The notes beneath the pieces were generated by a model. The model ran no database searches and had not been told where the DNA came from. It saw nothing but the letters and a program-made list of their open reading frames with translations. Both the position numbers and the translations under genes were made by a program. From the NCBI RefSeq assembly GCF_016924775.1, contig NZ_JAFFTD010000004.1:1-64000 (forward strand): a DNA stretch of 64,000 bases, in the 5' to 3' direction. Positions within the stretch are counted from its first letter, which is position 1; each line of letters begins with the position of its first letter. The stretch is from [Mycoplasma] gypis (GTDB taxonomy: Bacteria > Bacillota_I > Bacilli_A > Mycoplasmatales > Metamycoplasmataceae). Positions 22,565-33,172 of this stretch are shown in pieces.

Positions 22565-23749
22565 ATGAAAAAGATTCAATTTAAAGAAAAAATGCAAAAT
22601 TGAAAAATTAAATCACTATTTAAACACAACACTCAAAAATCTTTTGATTGAGATGAATTTTTCAAGAATACAGAATATATTGAATTAAAAGATGGTGAAA
22701 AATTAAAAGTTGCTGCTGAAATTAAGGATATAAATCTTTCATTTACAAACCCAGCGGTACCAGGACAAAAAAATAAAGTTCTACGGAACCCAAGTTTAAA
22801 AATTTATGAAGGAAAAGTTCACGCTATTATTGGTGAATCAGGATCTGGTAAAAGTGTTATCACATCACTTTTATATGGTTTAACTGGAGATAACGCCGTT
22901 ATTGATAGCGGTGAAGTAAAGCTTTACAATAATAATGTTGAACATTTTAGCTTTAGAGATTGAGAAAGAAGTCACTACCGTGGTAGAGTTGTTTCAGCTG
23001 TTTTCCAAAACCCAATGTCAACACTAAATCCGACAATGAAAGTTGGAAAACAAATTATGGAAGGAATGCTCCTAAACAAGATCGTTAAAAATCGTAAAGA
23101 AGCTTGAGACAGAGCAATAGAATTCCTAAAATTAACAAAAATTAATGATCCAGAAGCAGTTATGAATCTATATCCACATGAAATGAGTGGGGGGATGATT
23201 CAAAGGGTTGTTATTGCTGCGATTGTTGCTTTAGAACCTAAAATTTTAGTCATGGATGAACCAACTACTGCCCTAGACCCAACTGTTCAAGCCTTAGTTT
23301 TAGATGTTATTAAAGAACTACAACAAAAACTAAAATTATCAATTGTTTTCATCACACACGACATTGGTGTTGTTGCTTTTTCGATTGCGGATTACATTTC
23401 AATTATGTATGCAGGACAAATCATTGAAGAAGGAAAAACAAGAGAAATTCTTAAAAATCCACAACACCCATATACATGAGGATTAATCATGAGTATGCCC
23501 GATGTTAATAAAGGTTCAAGATTATCAACAATTCGTGGTTCAGTACCTTCGAACTTAAACAAAATTGTTGGAGATGCATTTGCAATCCGTAATGATTATG
23601 CTTTGGATATTGATTTTGTTGAAGAACCTAATTTCTACTGAGTAAGTGAAACACATCGTGTTAAATCAGCGCTTTTAGATGAAAGAGCACCCGAATATCA
23701 ACCACCTGCATTAATTCAAAAACTATGAAAGGAATTCAAAGAAAATTAA
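22565..23749 (+). CDS. oppD: Oligopeptide ABC transporter ATPase OppD
   Basis: 394 residues. The nucleotide-binding domain starts near residue 55 after a mycoplasma-specific charged N-terminal extension. Motifs in order: Walker A GESGSGKS, Q-loop 'VFQNPMSTLNP', signature MSGGMIQR (variant of LSGGQ), Walker B ILVMDEPTTALDP, H-loop FITHDIGV. The C-terminal part 'NPQHPYTWGLIMSMPDV' is the Opp/Dpp-specific extension. It hydrolyses ATP with OppF to drive peptide import. Seven bases separate it from oppC, three from oppF. Confidence 0.94.
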
Positions 23750-23752
23750 TTT

Positions 23753-25066
23753 ATGAAGAAGTTTTATACAGAAACACACCGTAAATGACTTTTTAAAAAA
23801 GAAGACCACATAAGATTTGATGTTGATGGTTTGGATGCAATGCTTGAAAACAATGAAAACAAAGAACTTTTAGCAACATTAAGACATGTTGATATTACTT
23901 ATGGTTCAGGTTCAAAAGCATTTAAAGCAGTTAAAGATTTAAATTTAAACATTTATAAAGGTGAAGTTTTAGGACTAGTTGGTGAGTCTGGTTCTGGAAA
24001 AAGTACAATTGGTAAAGCTGTTGTAGGACTGATTCCACACAGCTTTGGTGAAATTAAATTATTAGATAAAACACTACCTAAAAAAATGACTAGGGGTTTT
24101 AAAGTTGGAAAAGCTTTAAAAGAATATAAAGAAATTGAAAAATTCATGGTTAACAAAGTTCAAATGATTTTTCAAGATCCAGCTAACTCGCTTAACCCAC
24201 ACGTAAACGTTGAAGAAGTTGTTTCAGAAGGTTTAAATAATACGAAAAATTCAAAAATTATTTATCAAAACGCAGTTGATTCAGAAACTCTTGCAGTAGT
24301 ATTTGAAAAAATAAATAATACTAAAAAATATGATAAGGAATTACTAGCAAAATTAAATAAAGACATTAAATTACCGCCAGAAGAAGCGTTTCAAATTCTT
24401 TATGAAGATTTTGCTAAACAATTACTAGCAGATAATGAACAAGAAGCCTTAGAAGCTTTAAAAACACGAAAAAATGAAAGATTAGAAGCTGATAAAAAGA
24501 CTGAAAAAGAAGCTAAGAAAATTCTTGTTAAAGAAATTTTAAAAAGTGTTGGATTAGATGAATCTGTCCTACGCCGTTATCCACTTGAATTTTCTGGTGG
24601 ACAACAACAACGGATTGGTATTTCTCGTTCAGTAGTTTTACGTCCAACACTATTGGTTGCTGATGAACCTATTTCAGCATTAGACGTTTCTATTCAAGCT
24701 CAAGTTGTTAATATTTTTAACGACTTAAAAGAAAAATATGACTTAACAATTTTATTTATCGCCCATGACTTGCGGATGGTTGAATATATTTCAGACCGTA
24801 TCGTTGTTATGAATAAAGGTGTTTTATTAGAAATTGGTAAGACTGAAGAAATTATGAATAATTCAAAACACCCTTATACTAGATCATTATTAGAAGCTGT
24901 GCCTTCTATTGATTCAAAACAAGGAAGTTTGATAGGTTATGTATATGATTCCAATATGCATGATTATTCAGAAACAAATCAACCAGAATGAATCAAGGTA
25001 AATGATAACCATTTTGTTCTGGCGACAAAAGAAGAATTTCAGAGATGAAATAAAGGAGAAAAATAA
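23753..25066 (+). CDS. oppF: Oligopeptide ABC transporter ATPase OppF
   Basis: 437 residues, longer than the roughly 320 of other bacteria. Walker A GESGSGKST, Q-loop 'IFQDPANSLNPH', signature FSGGQQQR, Walker B LLVADEPISALDV and H-loop FIAHDLRM are all intact. Between the Q-loop and signature lies an insert of about 100 residues, Glu/Lys-rich and probably helical ('EQEALEALKTRKNERLEADK'). Mycoplasma OppF proteins are known to carry extra sequence there. The C-terminal 'NSKHPYTRSLLEAVPS' is the Opp-type tail. The stop overlaps the next start. It forms the ATPase pair with OppD. Confidence 0.94.
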
Positions 25067-26280
25067 TGAAAAAATTTTTATTAGGACTTTCAGTATTAAG
25101 TACAACTGTTGCTACTGTTCCCTTTATAGCAGCAGCTTGTGACAACGATAATAAAGAAGCAAAAAAAGATTTAGATGTGTTTTCTGATTCATTTAACGCA
25201 TCAGCAACAGTTAATTCAAAAAATACTGCTGAAGAATATTTAGAATCAATTAACGAAGAAAGTGATTTTGGACTTCCTGAAAGTAAAGATAATATTGAAT
25301 TTACACTTCTAAGCATAGAAAAACACCCAGAAAGTAATTCAGCTATAATTCACTACAAACTTTCAATTAGACTAGATAACAAAAAAGTTGTTGAAAAAGA
25401 ATATTCAAAAACTATTAAAGGATTTAAAAAAGGTTATTGAAACGTATTGCAATTAACAAACCCAGAAATGATTGTAAAATATATGGGTTCAAGAGGATGA
25501 TGACCAATTTTCAAAGACGCTGACAATAACAATATTTATGTTAAAGCTACTGTAAAAAAAGAAAATATTGTAGAAAATGTTTTACAATTAAAAGAAAATG
25601 CTTTAGCAGAAAATCAAGTTTTAGCAAATCCAGACACACCTTTAAACGAAGATGGAACAGTAAATAATCAATTAAAATATCAAGTAAAAGGTGATTTATT
25701 AGTTGTAAGTTATAAAGTTGTTGAAAATAATCAAGCAATTGATAAAGTATTCACAACAGAAGTTGAAGTGCCAGGCTTATACCAATCAATTGTTTCTAAT
25801 TATTCATTAAGATCAAGTGTTTATGCAAAATCAATATTAGACACCGATGATAGCTTTTTATCAGCAAGATTTCATCCAAGAAGAGATTCAACAAGATTAG
25901 CAGCAAAATTTGTTGAACCAAGACAAGAACTTATCTTAACATCGGAACAACAAACAATGTTATATAAATTTAGAGCATTAAAAGAAGAAGCAATCAAAAA
26001 ACTATATTCTCCTGATACACAACCAATACCAGGTGAAGGTAGAAAACGTATTCGTGCTTCATTATTGAGCGGAAGTATGACACAATGAATTTTTGCTTCA
26101 AGATTAATGGCAACATTAGATTACTTTACATATAATGGTATCTTAACTCAAGAATCATACGACTGATTATACTCATTTAATGATTCTGAAAACACTTTAA
26201 CAGGTGTTCCTTCTAAAAAACCAGCTTCTTTTGAAAGATCATTTGAAGCCGTTAAAGCAATTACAAACGCAAATGCTTAA
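25066..26280 (+). CDS. Lipoprotein of the opp operon, unknown
   Basis: 404 residues. The signal peptide MKKFLLGLSVLSTTVATVPF ends in the lipobox IAAAC (Cys25). I do not recognise a domain. The mature part is acidic near its N-terminus (DNDNKEAKKDLDVFSDSF), then has a repeated beta-type pattern (VNSKNTAEEYLESINEESDF, LLSIEKHPESNSAIIHYKLS) and a helical C-terminal half. Its ATG overlaps the oppF stop (TAATG) and a terminator follows, so it is the last gene of the peptide-uptake operon. A surface accessory of OppA or the PDxFFG protein is a reasonable inference, not shown by sequence. Confidence 0.78.
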
Positions 26281-26286
26281 AAGTGT

Positions 26287-26292
26287 TATAAT
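26287..26292 (+). promoter_or_regulatory. Promoter of the rimP-nusA-infB operon
   Basis: TATAAT 7 bases after the preceding stop codon; TTACAA 20 bases upstream is a poor -35. Transcription would start near 26299, upstream of the hairpin at 26320. Confidence 0.6.
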
Positions 26293-26319
26293 TAAAAAGC
26301 CTTAAAAGTTAAAGAAAAC

Positions 26320-26348
26320 GGGCGACCACCAAGGTGGTTGCTCTTTTT
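26320..26348 (+). terminator. Terminator/attenuator hairpin before rimP
   Basis: GGGCGACCACC / GGTGGTTGCTC forms a stem of up to 11 bp (two G-T pairs), followed by TTTTT. It can end the opp operon. Because the TATAAT at 26287 lies upstream of it, it also sits in the leader of rimP-nusA and could act as an attenuator; NusA is known to modulate such hairpins in other bacteria. Confidence 0.75.
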
Positions 26349-26366
26349 ACATAAATAAGGAGTAAT

Positions 26367-26798
26367 ATGGACTTAGTAACCAAAATCAAAGAAAACTTTT
26401 CAACAGAAATTTCAAAAATATACTGAGAAAAAAATGAAGATGGTAAATTTTTAAAAATTGAATTGAAAAGCCACGATTTCGAATTCATCACAGAGATAAG
26501 CCAAAAAATTAACACAATTGTGGATTTATATGATGAAGGTGAGTTTTGTTTAGATATTTATTCAAGTGGGATTGATTTAAATCTTACAAAAGCTGATTTA
26601 AGTGAATATATTGAACAAAAAATTGCCTTGAAATTATCAAAACCATATAAAGATGAATATGAAATTGTTATTAAATTATTGGAAATAAAAGAAAACGGAC
26701 TTTTTGGAATTAAAAACAATAAAGGGAGAATGCAAAAAATATTGGTTCTCGACACAGATATTTTAGAAATTCAAAAAGTTATCGATATTAAAAAATAG
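26367..26798 (+). CDS. rimP: Ribosome maturation factor RimP
   Basis: 143 residues, close to the family length of about 150. RimP helps assemble the 30S subunit. The central motif 'LDIYSSGIDLNLTKADL' corresponds to the conserved LEVSSPGLDRPL segment, though the Pro and Arg are lost. The N-terminal alpha/beta part ends in 'TIVDLYDEGEFCLDIYSS', and the C-terminal SH3-like barrel includes 'LEIKENGLFGIKNNKG'. Sequence conservation alone would give moderate confidence. The position directly before nusA, ylxR and infB is the classic operon and settles it. AAGGAG precedes the ATG. Confidence 0.88.
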
Positions 26799-26806
26799 GA
26801 GAACTC

Positions 26807-28447
26807 ATGTCAAATAATTTTTATTCAAAACTATCTGACTTATCAAATTTAAAAGGTATCTCATCGGAAGATATTAAAGAAATGATTAAAGATTCAATCA
26901 TTAAAATTTTTCAAAAGAATTTTGATGAAGATGCTGAAGAAAATTTAGAATTCATTTTTAATGAAGACAATAATGAATTCAGATTAATTAACCATGCAAA
27001 ATTTAATGAAGATGCTGAAGAAAATTTAGAATTCATTTTTAATGAAGACAATAATGAATTCAGATTAATTAACCATGCAAAATTAGTTATCGAAGATCCG
27101 CTACCTAAAAAACAAGGTGAAGAAGATAATTACGAAGCAAGTATTGAAATTCCACTTTCTGAAGCTAGAGAAATAAATCCTGATGCAGAAATTGATGATA
27201 TTGTAAGTCAAGAAGTTGATTTTGAAAGATTTTCAGGAAAAACATACACACAAATGCGTTCACTTTTCTTGCAAAATATTCGTGAATACGAAAAAAGAAA
27301 AGTCTTTTCAAAATATTCTGAAATGTTGGGAGCAATTGTTAAAGCTAAACTTGAAGTAAAAACCCCAAGAGCTTATTTATTTGTTTTAGAAGATGGCGCA
27401 GAAGCTTATATGCCAAAAAATGCAGCTAATTTAAGAAATATTCCAACAGGAACAATTTTAGATGTTGTTATTAGCGAAGTTAAAGAAGAATCTAAAGGAG
27501 CACAAGTTATTGTTTCAAGCTCTGAAAAAATTCTTTTAGAAAAAGCTTTACGTGATGAAATTCCTGAATTAGAACAAGGATTAATCGAAATTGTTGATAT
27601 TGCTCGTCAATATGGAACAAGAGTAAAAATTTCAGTAAAAACATCTGATGAATATGTTGACACAATTGATCCAGTAGGAACAATGATTGGTCAAGATGGT
27701 TTAAGAATTCAAAAAATTGAAGCCAAATTAAAAGGTGAAAAAATTGAAGTTCTTGCTTGAAATCCAGATATTAAAAAATACATTATGAACGCTTTAACAC
27801 CTGCAAGAGTTATTGATGTAATTGAAAAATATACAGAAAATGAAAATTCAAAATCATTCGATGTTATTGTTCCAGATCGTCAACACACATTAGCAATTGG
27901 TAAAAAAGGTATTAATGTTGTTTTAGCAGTTGAATTAACAAACGCAAAAATCAATGTCTTATCACAAACAGAAGCAATGGAAAAAGGTATTGAACTGAAA
28001 TGAGAAGGTAATATTACTAAAGAAGAAATTCAAAAATTGGATGAAGGACAAAAATTACGTAAAAGTCCAAAAGCAAAATTACCTAAAAAACCATCAAAGA
28101 AAATTGAAGACATCAATATTGATGGAATCTTGGCTTCAGAAATTGCTGAATTTCAGTCAGAAATGAATAATTTTGACACAGAAGCTTTTGAAAAAGGATT
28201 TTTTGAAATGTCAAATGAACCACTATTTAGTGATGAAGATTTCAAAAAATATGTTGACGAAGTTGAAAATGCTGATGATGCAAAATTAGCTGAAGTTGAA
28301 ACTCAAAAAGACGAAGATCCATACTCAAGAATTAAAAAAGAGGATTACGAAAAAATCACTCAAACCAAAATGAAAGATTTCAAAGCAGATAAGGATCTTG
28401 TTGGCGATTTAGATGACATCGAATGAGATGATTCTGATTGAGAATAA
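26807..28447 (+). CDS. nusA: Transcription termination/antitermination factor NusA
   Basis: 546 residues. NusA binds RNA polymerase and nascent RNA and modulates pausing, termination and antitermination. The N-terminal polymerase-binding domain contains a 27-residue tandem duplication (39-65 and 66-92). It is followed by 'YTQMRSLFLQNIREYEKRKV', an S1 domain (about 170-235), and KH1/KH2 with 'VDTIDPVGTMIGQDGLRIQ' and 'HTLAIGKKGINVVLAVEL'. The C-terminal 110 residues are acidic and Lys-rich, without a recognised fold. Several UGA Trp codons are present. It is placed between rimP and ylxR as in other firmicutes. Confidence 0.95.
26921..27082 (+). repeat. 81-base in-frame tandem duplication inside nusA
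   Basis: Units 26921-27001 and 27002-27082 are identical except for one base (GAT versus AAT at the second codon). Each encodes 27 residues around 'EDAEENLEFIFNEDNNEF'. Other NusA proteins have a single copy of this segment, so it is a recent duplication that keeps the frame. Confidence 0.95.
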
Positions 28448-28450
28448 ACT

Positions 28451-28741
28451 GTGAAAAAAGATAATATTTTAAGAAAAAATTTTATTGATGGAAAAATTTA
28501 TTCAGCCAATAAGATGATTCGATTTGCTAGATTAAAAAATGGGATGATTGTTTTTGATCCCTTACAAAACCAGGGTGGCAGAGGAGCTTATTGTTTAGAT
28601 AGCGAAGAACACATTGAAAAATGTTTTCAAAAAAAACTACTTAGTCGAGCGTTCAAAACAAATGTTAATCAAGAAATACACAATAAATTAGAAAAAGAGG
28701 TGCTAGAATGGCTAAAAAACAGAAAAGAAAATCAAATTTAG
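28451..28741 (+). CDS. ylxR: YlxR/RnpM family RNA-binding protein
   Basis: 96 residues, starting at GTG three bases after nusA. The family pattern is clear: an N-terminal '[20 protein letters not shown]', then '[15 protein letters not shown]' with the diagnostic GRGAY loop, then '[18 protein letters not shown]' matching the conserved KAF/RAF helix. The usual N-terminal Cys of the RKC motif is Asn here. Family members bind RNA, and in Bacillus the protein has been linked to RNase P. It lies between nusA and infB as usual and overlaps infB by 34 bases. Confidence 0.9.
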   Translation: MKKDNILRKNFIDGKIYSANKMIRFARLKNGMIVFDPLQNQGGRGAYCLDSEEHIEKCFQKKLLSRAFKTNVNQEIHNKLEKEVLEWLKNRKENQI

Positions 28742-30519
28742 AAGACATCAAAACACATTTAGAAAATTCTGAAACTAAATTAGAAGATGGAATTTTCCGT
28801 TTTACAGGACCTATGTCTGTTGCGGACTTTGCACAAGCAATTAAAGTAAAACCAAATGATATTATTATTGGTTTCTTTAAAAAAGGAATTGCAAAAACAT
28901 TAAATACAGCATTAACAGAAGAAGAAATAGCAGAACTATGTTTAGAATACAATTATGACTTTGTTAAAAGTGAAAATATCAATGCTCAAAATGTTGTAGA
29001 TTCTTTAAAAATAAATGTTGATGAAAAATATTTATCAAAAAGACCACCTGTTGTTACTGTTATGGGACATGTTGACCATGGTAAAACAACACTTATTGAT
29101 AGAATTAGAAAATCAAATGTTATTGATACAGAATTTGGGGGTATAACTCAACATACCGGAGCTTATCAAGTTGAGTATAATAAAGAATTAATTACTTTCT
29201 TGGATACACCAGGCCACGAAGCATTTACTGAAATGCGTTCACGTGGTGCAAAAGTAACTGATATTGTTGTTCTTGTTGTAGCTGCCGATGATGGTGTAAA
29301 ACCTCAAACAAAAGAAGCAATTGCTCACTCAAAAGCCGCAAATGTTCCAATTATTGTTTTTGTTAATAAAATGGATAAACCACATGCTGATGTTGAAAAA
29401 GTTAAATCACAACTTTCTGAAAATGACATTATTTGTGAAGAATGAGGTGGAGATGTTCAATTTGTTTATGGTTCAGCTTTAAAAGACCAAGGAATTGATA
29501 AATTATTTGAAGCAATCTTTTTACAAGCGGAATTACTTGATTTAAAAGCTGACTTCAACCGTGAAGCAATTGGAACAATCGTTGAATCTCGTCTTGACAA
29601 AGGTAAAGGAGTTGTTGCGACTCTAATTATTGAAAATGGTACCTTATTAACTCGTGACTTTATTGTTGCTGGTTCTCAATATGGGAAAATTCGTTCATTA
29701 ACTGATACAGAAGGAAACCCAATTGAAAAAGCAACACCAGGAAGCCCTTGCGTAATTACTGGGCTAAATAAAAACCCACAATCTGGAGATAAATTTGTGG
29801 GAATTAGTGATGAAAAATACGCTAAAAAATTAGCTGAAGAAAAGAAATTCTTAGATAAACAAAAAGAATTAAATGAAAAAAATATTTTAATTAATAATGA
29901 AGGTGATTTAAAAGTTATTAATTTAATCATCAAAACAGATGTTCAAGGAACTGCTGAAGCGGTTAAAAATACTGTTGCAAAATTAGCAAATGACGAAGCT
30001 ATTGTTAATGTTATTCAAGCATCAACTGGTGATATTTCTAAAGCCGATGTTTCGCTTGCTTCAACATGCGACGCAGTTATTTATGGTTTCAATGTAAAAA
30101 TTGATGAATCAGTTAAATCATTTGCAGAGCAAAAAAATGTTTCTTTCAAACAACATAATGTTATTTACAAAATTGTTGATGAACTAAACGCTCGTCTAAA
30201 AGGTCTAAAAGAACCGGTCTATGAAGAAGTATTTTTAGGTGAAGCACAAGTGCTACAAATCTTTTACTATTCAAAGGTTGGAAACATTGCTGGATCTAAA
30301 GTAATGAGTGGAAAAGTTAAAGCAAATGCTAAAGTAGAAGTTATTAGAAAAGGTAAAGTAATTTACAAAGGTGTAATAGATTCTTTAAAAAGAGAAAAAA
30401 ATGACGTCAAAATCGTCGAAAATGGCTTTGATTTTGGAACACATATCAAAGACTTTGATAATATTATAGTAGATGATACATTAAAATTTTATGAGGATGT
30501 TTTAGTAGAAGATGAATAA
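28708..30519 (+). CDS. infB: Translation initiation factor IF-2
   Basis: 603 residues, a short IF-2 lacking the long N-terminal extension, as usual in mollicutes. IF-2 is the GTPase that places initiator tRNA on the 30S subunit and promotes subunit joining. G1 is GHVDHGKT (starts near Gly120), G2 '[14 protein letters not shown]', G3 DTPGHEAF, G4 NKMDKP. Domains II-IV follow, with '[18 protein letters not shown]' in domain III and '[20 protein letters not shown]' in the C-terminal tRNA-binding region. The ATG at 28708 has AGAGGTG about nine bases upstream, inside ylxR. It overlaps rbfA by 8 bases. Confidence 0.97.
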
Positions 30520-30850
30520 TATTAACCACGAAAGAAAAGCATCTTTACTATATCAATTAGTAAGTAGTGCTTTATATGAATTAAAAGACTTCGATGTAAC
30601 CAATGTTGCAGTTAATGAAGTGGTATTATCAAACGATGACCAACACGCAAAAGTGTTTGTAACAATTTTTAAGGATCGTGAAAGATACTTTGAAAAATTG
30701 AAAGCAATGACACCATTTATTCGTAGTGTTGTAGCAAAAAGCTGAAAATATTACAAAGTTCCAGAATTAGTGTTTTCAATTGATACTGTAGAACCAAAAG
30801 CGCAAAGAATCGAAAAAATTCTTTCAGAAATCAAAAAAGAAAATGAATAA
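30512..30850 (+). CDS. rbfA: Ribosome-binding factor A
   Basis: 112 residues, the usual size. RbfA is a KH-type protein that helps mature the 16S rRNA 5' end in the 30S subunit. The N-terminal '[19 protein letters not shown]', the strand pair '[20 protein letters not shown]', and the C-terminal '[20 protein letters not shown]' (family RxxPELxFxxDxS) are all present. One UGA Trp lies at 'KSWKYYKV'. The gene overlaps infB at the start and mnmG at the end, so the three are tightly coupled. The infB-rbfA order is standard across bacteria. Confidence 0.93.
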
Positions 30851-32666
30851 AACTTTTGATGCCATCGTAATTGGTGGGGGTCATGCAGGAATTGAAGCAA
30901 CTTATGCTCTTGCAAAAAGAAATCTAAATGTAGCCTTAATTACCTTAGATAAAACTAAATTAGCTATGATGCCATGCAACCCATCAATTGGTGGATCAGC
31001 AAAAGGTATTATTACCCGAGAAATCGATGCCCTTGGAGGAATGCAAGGGTATTTTGCTGATTTGGCCATGATTCAAATTAAATTACTAAATACTTCAAAA
31101 GGACCTGCTGTTTGAAGTTTGAGAGCACAAATTGATAAAGATAAATACTGTCAAATTATTTTAGAGGATATTTTAAAACAACCCAACATTACGTTAATCG
31201 AGGATGTTGTTACTGATTTAATCGTTGACAAAAATAATATATTAAAAGGGGTTGTAACTCAAGATAATGGAAACATCAGTGCAAATGCTGCTGTTATGAC
31301 TACTGGTGTATATATGAACAGTCGTATTTTGCAAGGTTCAGATGTTAAACAATCAGGACCTGACGGGCAAAAGACAGATGTTAATTTGAGTAAAAATCTT
31401 GCTAAGTACGGTTTTAATTTACAACGTTTAAAAACCGGAACACCCTGTCGTATCTACACAGACTCAATTGACTTTAGTCAAGTTGAAGAAGAACAACTAG
31501 AAGAAAATGAACTTTCATTTTCAAGCTGAAGTGGCAAAAAACTAGATAAACAAACATCTTGTTGATTAACTCACACAACTGCTGAGACAAAGAAAATTGT
31601 TGAAGAAAATCTTGATAAATCAAGTATGTATTCAGGTTTAATTGAAGGTCGTGGCCCACGTTATTGTCCTTCTTTTGAAGATAAAATCGTACGTTTCCCT
31701 GATAAAATAGGACACCACATTTTCTTTGAACCTGAAACAAGTCGTGGGGATATTATGTATATCAATGGCCTTTCTACTTCAATGCCAGTTGATGTACAAG
31801 ATCGTATGATTAGAACAATTCCTGGGTTACAGAATTCACGTGTGCAAAAGTATGGTTATGCAATTGAATATGATGCAATTAATCCACTTAATTTAAAACG
31901 CAATCTTGAAACTAAATTAATTTCAGGTTTTTTCAGTGCTGGACAACCTAATGGAACCAGTGGTTATGAAGAAGCAGCTGCACAAGGTTTAATTGCTGGA
32001 ATTAATGCTGCAAACTACTTACAAAACACTGAACCTCTTTACTTGGATCGAAGCGATTCATATATTGGCGTTTTAGTGGATGACTTAGTTACTAAAGGTA
32101 CAGCTGAGCCTTATAGAATGCTAACCTCACGTGCTGAGTATCGTTTACTATTGCGTAATGACAATGTGGACAAACGTTTAGGTACTTATGCTTATAAAAA
32201 TAAAATGATAAGTGAACAAAGATATCAAGAAATCTGTGCTAAATATCAAAAAATTGAAGATAAAATTGAAGAATTAAGAAATACATTCGTAAGTTCGATA
32301 TCAGAATTAGGTAAAAAATATAATGTGGAAAATGGAATAAGTTTCTTAAAACTTATTGCTCGTCCTGAAGTAAATCCACAAGATGTTGTTGGTGATTTTG
32401 AGTATTCAAATGAATTAGCAATAAACGTTAGACTGCATGGGTATATTGAAAAACAACAAACTCAAGCAAATAAAATGAAACGTTTAGAAGAATTAAAAAT
32501 TCCTGAAGATATTGATTATTTTAAAGTGGATAATCTAGCTTATGAAGCTAAAGAAAAACTTTCAAAAATTCGTCCAACAACAATTGGACAAGCTTCAAGA
32601 ATTAGTGGAATTAATCCAGCCGATATTCAAATGCTAATGTTTCACATGAATCAAAAATACAAATAA
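30843..32666 (+). CDS. mnmG: tRNA U34 carboxymethylaminomethyl-modifying enzyme MnmG (GidA)
   Basis: 607 residues, near the family's 620-630. MnmG binds FAD and, with MnmE, installs the cmnm5 group on wobble uridine 34 of several tRNAs. Seen here: the FAD motif '[18 protein letters not shown]' at the N-terminus, '[20 protein letters not shown]', '[20 protein letters not shown]' and '[20 protein letters not shown]', all hallmark segments, and the C-terminal domain ending in '[15 protein letters not shown]'. Only one residue-level gap in the standard code arises from UGA Trp codons. In many genomes mnmG is elsewhere; here it closes the rimP-infB operon. Confidence 0.97.
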
Positions 32667-32667
32667 A

Positions 32668-33102
32668 ATGAAACTAAACTTAATTTGTGTTGGTTCATTA
32701 ACAGCTAATTATCAAAAACTTTATGATGAATATGTAAAAAAGTTGAAATTTTTTGTTGATGTTAATTTAATTGAAGTTAAAGAACAAAAAGAATCTAATA
32801 TCGATATAAAAATAAAAAAAGAAACAAAGCTTATTTTAGAAAAGATTCCCAAAAACTCGAAAGTTATTTATTTTAGTTTACAAGGTAAACAATTTAGCTC
32901 AGAAGAATTTTCAAAAATTGTTTCACAAACTGATAATATAACATTTATCATTGGCGGCTCTAATGGAGTTATAGAAGAAGAATTTGATAATAAAATTTGT
33001 TTTTCTAAAATGACATTTCCGCACCAATTATTTAGAGTAATGGCAATTGAACAAATCTACCGAGGTTTTGCGATTGCTAACAATATAAAATATCATAAAT
33101 AG
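32668..33102 (+). CDS. rlmH: 23S rRNA m3-pseudouridine-1915 methyltransferase RlmH
   Basis: 144 residues (family about 155). RlmH is a SPOUT methyltransferase acting on pseudouridine 1915 of 23S rRNA in helix 69 of the assembled ribosome. The SAM-binding knot motifs are visible: 'VIYFSLQGKQFSSEEFSKI', then 'NITFIIGGSNGVIEEEF' with the conserved IGGxxG, then 'FPHQLFRVMAIEQIYRGFAI' and the C-terminal YHK. It starts one base after the mnmG stop. A bidirectional terminator follows. Confidence 0.95.
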   Translation: MKLNLICVGSLTANYQKLYDEYVKKLKFFVDVNLIEVKEQKESNIDIKIKKETKLILEKIPKNSKVIYFSLQGKQFSSEEFSKIVSQTDNITFIIGGSNGVIEEEFDNKICFSKMTFPHQLFRVMAIEQIYRGFAIANNIKYHK

Positions 33103-33123
33103 TCAAAAAAACAAAAATAATAT

Positions 33124-33158
33124 AAAAACCAGAAAGTTTAAACTTTTCTGGTTTTTTG
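33124..33158. terminator. Bidirectional terminator between rlmH and gpmI
   Basis: AAAACCAGAAAGTTT / AAACTTTTCTGGTTTT stem flanked by A and T runs; it serves rlmH rightward and gpmI leftward. Confidence 0.85.
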
Positions 33159-33172
33159 AATTGCTTTTTAAA

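Noticed and set aside
26921-27082. CRISPR-like or mobile repeat in nusA
   Set aside because: Only two adjacent in-frame units, no spacers, no target-site signs; it is a simple tandem duplication.
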